The translations under genes and the position numbers were made by a program. Under the pieces are notes generated by a model. It searched no databases and was not told where the DNA came from. It was given only the letters and a program-made list of their open reading frames with translations. From contig NC_067118.1 of the NCBI RefSeq assembly GCF_021347895.1, forward strand, positions 35,209,255-35,273,254: 64,000 bases of DNA, written 5' to 3'. Origin of the DNA: Acanthochromis polyacanthus (taxonomy: Eukaryota; Chordata; Actinopteri; Pomacentridae). Shown piece by piece: positions 58,196-64,000 of the stretch (position 1 is the stretch's first letter; each line of letters starts with the position of its first letter).

Positions 58196-61100
58196 CACTG
58201 TCCTGACCAACTTCATTTTCAAAAATGTCTACAAATCCACTGCACATTACCTATCAAGTACCTGTCAGTGAATCTGAGCAGCTTGCTCATGAAGAAAGTG
58301 GAGCATCAGTTCCGTAATGTCAGATATTTCATTCAGGAGCTTGTGGAGACCAGAAAGGAGTTGAAAGGAAAGCAAATGTTGGACTTATCATAACTAAATA
58401 ATAATAGGTGGACACAAGCATGGCCCGAAATTAACGATCATCTTGTTCTGTATTTGTATATATTAGCATCTGTTTGCTAACACATTAACATATGATAATA
58501 TGCCAATATATCAATGCTAAACAACTTCAGTCATCAACACAAGTTGATAAAAAAGAGCAGCTGAATAAAGCCCTTTTTGAATCTCTCTCTCTATAAAAAT
58601 CATCATTTTACATGCTGGTCTTGAGTCTCAAGCCACTTTTAGTGGGTCAATTTTAGAAGTTACAATGTCAGTCTTACCAGATCATTCCTATCAAGGACTG
58701 AGATAAATAAGGACGGATTAAGTCTGCAGCAGCACAAACTTGTATACACAGAGAATTTAAATAATGTACACTTTTTTTGCCTGATTAGGGTCACTCAGGT
58801 ATGATCTCTAATGCTCAAACATAAACATTAAAGCACAATGAATGAGCCAAATTATTGTTGCAAGACACATCCCTCTAAAGTCAGATGATTTGTTTAAACT
58901 CTTTTTTCCCACTTTTTAAAAAATTTCACAAATCTAGTTGCCTGTGAACAAAAACATTTTTTCAAAAGCTACAACATTAGCATCAGAAATACATATAATA
59001 AATTAATTATATGATCCACTTGAGAAAACTGACAGCGTGCATACCTCACAGTCACTAAAGAGATTAAAAATCTAAAAGTGATGCAGCCATTGGGGAAAAA
59101 ATAAATCTGAAAGCACTCTTTTTTCCCCCTTCATTTCATGAAACTTCTGTAACTCACCAGTTTTCCAGCATTCATACAGCTTTCTCTTGCATACCAGATG
59201 CTAAATATCACTTCGGCATTTGACTCTTCCTGTAAATATTCTGTGCCTGAATGACTAAAGCCGTGATTTCAACAGCTTGATGGAGACCGCAATGTTACTT
59301 ATTCCATGTGTGAACAAGAGTTGCTTTCACGGCTCATGAAGCGATTTGTTTTGTTCTCAAGGTTTAATCTCACTTATGTTGCCTCTCACTCTCTAACACT
59401 GCTCATTTTCTGTTTCCGTACGCTGAAGCTGATTACACATAATAGGCGTTGTCTCTGACACGCTTATCAGTTTCGGCTGCCAGATGACTGTGCAAGTGTA
59501 AAATTGTGATTTAACTGAGGTTTGGAAATGTTCCTGGTGAGCAACTTACATTGCTGTGACATGAAGTCTGACATACATTTGAAATTAACTGTCTTTGAAA
59601 AGGCTTTAGACAAGTTGCAGTCTGGTAATGTAAATGTGTCAGTGGTACGTAGCCCTTTACTCACAGTGCCTGGCACAACTGGCTCAAAATTTGGTGACTT
59701 TATTGCAGATTTTTATTATTTACATTAATGTTTCCTGAGTTACAACCGTACTGTGTGAGCTATTGATCCAAACACAATTTTAATTTTGTGCACTTATAGT
59801 ATATAAACGTAATGTACAATCAGGGACACTGAAATCCCCCAAATCTCATGGATCCACTTCTTAAAAAGCTGTTTTTGGCATCCACGATGCAATACTGGCA
59901 AAGATATTTAGGTTTTCAGATTTATCACAAGTGTAAAATGCTTATATTTGCAGAAATGGCCGAAATAGTACTAAGAAATTAGGGTTGAAGAGAGTAATGA
60001 GGAGTCAGGGTGAGTTGGATAACAGGAGGAGGGGCGTCGGCTGAATTGTAAAGGACGACGAGCCGAAGAGGAGAGAGGGGAGACAGGTGGGGAGGCAGAG
60101 TGAGTGAGTGAGTGGTGAGGGGTGAGTTAAAAGAGACACCTGGGAGAGGAACAAAGCAGCAGCTGTTTTGGCTTTACTCCCTAAAAAACTCTATAGAGAG
60201 TCTTTAAAGAGTTAAAGTGGGTCAACATGTACACTCCTGCATATAACTTCACAAACACAGCCTGACTAATGAAAAGCTGTGTTTCCTTAGGTAAATGAAA
60301 ATGTCATGTGCACACAGATGAGATACTCTATCATCAGTGTGAAGTACTTTACAGTTTGTTAGAAACCAAAGTAAGACATAGGGCAACCAGGGACACTATA
60401 TATGATGGTATATTACTGCTATTAACAACAATAATGCTAATATGTTCCATTCAGACAGGGGAAACCAAATAGAAACCGGTAATTTACAGTAATGTGTACA
60501 GTATTAACGTCCTCATGACACCAAGGAGATTCCAGGGTGTTTCCAGCTCTGACTAATGTGAACACTTTATCAAGCAGGTAAACAGTGAAAGCCACATGAG
60601 AAGGCCTCAGGGTGATTACTGTACATAGCAGGAATGCAAAAGAGACAAAATGACAGTGGTACACTTGTTAGGCTTTTCAGGAAAAGCTAGATTACCACCC
60701 CCACAAAAATCTAGGCATCACACCCCACACCTCTAACCAACAATCAAAACAGTCTGAGAAGACGCAACGCGACACACCCAGACCAAATTCAGCGTAATCA
60801 TATCTGAGATGCCCCAAGTGCAAAACAACGCAAAAACAATCAGTGTCATTTTTTCCAGCTCAGACAAAACAATTCTGTCTAGGTCCTGTGGTTAAATACT
60901 GCCGCGTGTTTCTGGACTGAGAAACAAAATGAGCTTTAATACTGCTTGTAACTCCTACAAAAGGTTTAAGTAGATGCAGGACAAATTGGTTTCATGCAAG
61001 AATTGTTTTTGTATTCATGTCTGGAGACATATGGGGCTTGATGAAAACCACCTGTTTACAAGGAATTTTGACACATCGCATCATTTGCATAATCAACGCT

Positions 61101-62439
61101 CCTAAAAATGCCACAAAAATCTTCCTGTCCTGCAGTCTTATATGCAAATTCCTAGTTGTGGGAACATTTCATTCACAAAAATCTGCAGAAATTCTACATC
61201 TGCTTTTGTCAGAGGGTGAAAAGATAGTGAGTTTAGTAGTGTCGGCTGTAGAATTTAAGCACTGAAAACCTAAAGAAATTCTATTGACAGTACAGCTGCC
61301 GGCATCTTGTCATCAGAGCAGCACTTTGCTGTGAGAGTCACATAAAATTGGAAGAGTTTGGCATCAAAACACACATTTAAACATCTTTCTAAAGCAATGT
61401 CTGCCAAGTTAATATATAGCTAACTCGTATTTTGCTTAATTTGCTGCCGAAGTATGCCGATAAAAACTGTAAAAAGAAAAGAAAAAGGCTAGTAAAACTT
61501 ACACTATTTCATGTATATTTGTTGTATGCCTACGTTTGCATGACAACCCTCGAACCAGAAAAGAATAATGGCACTAGATATCTCTGCAAAACCAGAGCTT
61601 AAATATTTTGGCAACAGATTTTAGAATTCCCATTTTCAACAGTATCTGTAGATGGCAAACAGTTAAGGTTCGTGAAAGGGATTGGATCTAGCAAATAAAC
61701 AATAGTTTAAGCATGGTTAGCTTTAAATAGTTTAATATTTGGGTAGGATTAAGGGATCTACATGTATATCAATATTTGGATAGCCCACCAAACTTATATT
61801 TGCCCCCAATATATACAGAATTTGCTCCTATTTTTAAAATATTTGCTAAAAACCAGTGTCCAGCTGCATTGGGAGTATATTTAGCCTTTAAAAGACAGCT
61901 GTATTTGTGACCTATTGTTAAAGCATTATGTCTTCAGTAGAACAGACAGACAGACAAAAAGAAAAATATTTAAAATTGTTATAATCTTGCAAATGCTGTA
62001 ATTTATTCAGACCTCTGGTATGATGAAGATGCACATTAAAAAGTAAGCAATGGTTTGATTAATCACAAGATGAGCCTGGGAAGGGATAACATTGCACAAG
62101 AGTTAGACGTGAGGATCCAAAATGACTTTCATCGCACAAACATAATGAAATGTGTGTTTGATCTGCCGGTTTTATGAGCTTTTAGGGTCATTCCTTTGTT
62201 CTGAGCTGTCCTTTGGTATGCTTAGACAAAATGAGATCAGTGTCAGACTGAGTCGGCAAAGGGGATTAGATATGAAATACCAGAATAACACTCAACATAA
62301 AATGGAAATGAACTCACATGCTTGTTCTGGATCCACTAAAGGTCCAGGATGAATTGTGGTTAGGGTCAAATAATTCACATAGACACCAGCTTACGCATAC
62401 ACAACAAAGACAGACACACACCAGATCTAACGCTTGAAT
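58196..62439. other. Gene-free region
   Basis: No exon or transposon is recognised. A purine-rich tract lies at 59997-60130. Open frames such as 61017-61265 show no family resemblance. Confidence 0.4.
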
Positions 62440-62444
62440 CATAG

Positions 62445-62987
62445 CCCTATAAGCTGCAGTCAATTCCAGCCATTTTCAGTACAAAAAAATCGCTAATATT
62501 TTATTTGTAAATAAAAATATGACGAGAAATACAGGGAATATTGGACGCGCATCACGAGGTGCATTTCCTCGAAAACGACCTATTCGTGGATTACATACCG
62601 ACTTCAAGACATGTTTTGGACAAAATAGTTTACTGGCTTGTTTCGTCTGGATGTCCAAGGTTGGATTATGGCCGTTTTTTGTGGAATATTTTCATCTGTG
62701 TGTAATAATGAACCCGCAAATGTGAGTCGCGCTGTGTACGTTGAAGCCCTGTATAGAGAATGGATGGATGGATATTCGTTGTTTGTCGGACAAATGTGTT
62801 TATATTACCCGCTGTGGTAATCACATCTGAAAGTGGTTTATACCGGCGGATTCATGAGAATCTAAGCTTTCCATCGGTGTATAGTGTTTATATAATCACG
62901 TTTGCAGCTTCAGACATTTAAGGAAATGCTTATGCAGATCTAAAAGTGTTCCGCGGGCGGAACACTGAAGCGCAACAGGTTAAAGCC
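62445..62987. mobile_element. Possible non-autonomous TTAA (piggyBac-like) element
   Basis: The stretch is richer in CpG than its surroundings (GGACGCGCATCACGAG, GAGTCGCGCTG, CCGCGGGCGG) and ends GCGCAACAGG followed by TTAA at 62984-62987. The left end, CCCTATAAGCTG near 62442, would fit a decayed AGGG/CCCT terminus, but a left TTAA is missing. There is no transposase. The call is weak. Confidence 0.35.
62945..62966. repeat. GC-rich perfect hairpin
   Basis: AGTGTTCCGC and GCGGAACACT are exact reverse complements around GG, making a very stable 10-bp stem close to the presumed end of the possible TTAA element. Confidence 0.85.
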
Positions 62988-64000
62988 ATTTTTATCATTT
63001 GTTTGGATCTACCCAAAGCACAGAGTTCACTGGAAAGGTCCTGGACATGGTGAGTTACTGATATAAACAGGGGCATCAGTTTTATTAACAATTCCAATGA
63101 ACTCTTTGGCTACATGCATGTGTTGCTGCTGATTTAAAACAGAGTACTTCAAGTAACTCGTTTTCCCAACCAATGACAGGAATAAACTCTACTGAAATTG
63201 TCTAAGTGTTCTCCTGAAGTTTAAAAAAAAGTTCTATTTGTCTTCTGGCAGACTCCTGGAAGGATTATAATACAAGATGTCTACAAGCTTCATTTCCTTC
63301 ATTTTGTGTTCCCTTAGTGTCGATGAAATCAGAATATACTGTTTTGCATGTTCAGTCAAAAAACAGCAATCAGTTTTGCAATTGCAGTTATTTTCTGCCA
63401 TTTTGCAAAGCACAAAGCCTAATATGAGCTTTTTGTACTTGTGCCACCTCAAATCTATTCCTGGCTCAAACTTATACACAACAGTTTTTAAGAAGGCATA
63501 ATTACCTATATTCATGCTATAGCATTTCCTTGTAAAGCTGTCACTGTTTGGCAGAGCTACTTTTTTGCAGCCTGCTTTTTCTAATTACTAATACGTGGTT
63601 CACCCAACCATATAGCACACATTTGTGTTTAATGTAAAGGAACAGTGCATTTACTAATACATGCTGTAGTGCTCTAAAGTCCGCAAAATAATTTCCAAGC
63701 ACCATTTTGCTGTTAAATTCATGTCATGCTTCAATGACATTCATTTTTTATTTACTAGAAGTTAAATCTGTTTTCTGAACAACCCTATGTCCCCAAAAAA
63801 TGTTCCCCCAAGACAAAACTACATTCTCAGTTATGTTTAAAGGGAAATGCAGTTTCAGACAGACTTTGAATGTTTGTTTGTGACATATCTCACATTAACA
63901 CATCTTTACCATTTATTATAGTGCTTTAATGTTGCACCTTTCCAGCCAACCTATCATATTTTAGAAGGACTGGTCACCCTGATAACCATAACATTGGAGG
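62988..64000. other. Intergenic DNA to window end
   Basis: No gene or repeat recognised. The opposing open frames at 63234-63515 and 63277-63501 overlap and have no support. Confidence 0.4.

Overview
The window is nuclear DNA of a ray-finned fish, most likely a percomorph. The evidence is four spliced vertebrate genes with GT/AG introns, vertebrate-style intergenic DNA, fish-type Tc1, hAT and TTAA transposons, an L2-type tail and many CA/GT microsatellites. There are no operons, ribosome binding sites, CRISPR arrays or recognisable RNA genes.

All genes lie in the left 34 kb. From left to right: (1) a thyrotropin-beta-type glycoprotein hormone subunit (+, 3130-3723); (2) a nine-exon mitochondrial glutamate carrier (+, 4985-7794) with a TATA box and a ~1.6 kb 3' UTR; (3) the tetraspanin tspan2 (-, eight coding exons, 23939-12637), convergent with the carrier; (4) nerve growth factor of the neurotrophin-6 type (-, 32937-32048) with one non-coding upstream exon at 33527-33634. 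TSHB, TSPAN2 and NGF are also neighbours on human chromosome 1p13, so this is the conserved TSHB-TSPAN2-NGF block, with a glutamate carrier lying between tshb and tspan2. The gene products do not share a pathway; the block reflects shared ancestry.

The right half (34-64 kb) has no recognisable coding exon. It probably holds upstream introns and regulatory DNA of ngf, with transposon remnants and simple repeats. Mobile DNA is the other main content: a Tc1 copy (962-1914), a Tc1-type MITE (3991-4205), a 919-bp hAT derivative with an intact 8-bp target duplication in tspan2 intron 2, a TTAA element nested in a CACTGCAAAAA-type element in the same intron, Tc1 remnants at 28.7-30.4 kb and 37.7-38.2 kb, and a 2-kb Tc1 element (53.3-55.3 kb) split by a 583-bp inverted-repeat element that carries the start of a RecQ-like helicase.

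Most worth checking: an apparent one-base frameshift in the ngf pro-region, the 22-residue basic insertion in its mature domain, the extra cysteine in the TSH-beta-like subunit, and the helicase-bearing nested element.
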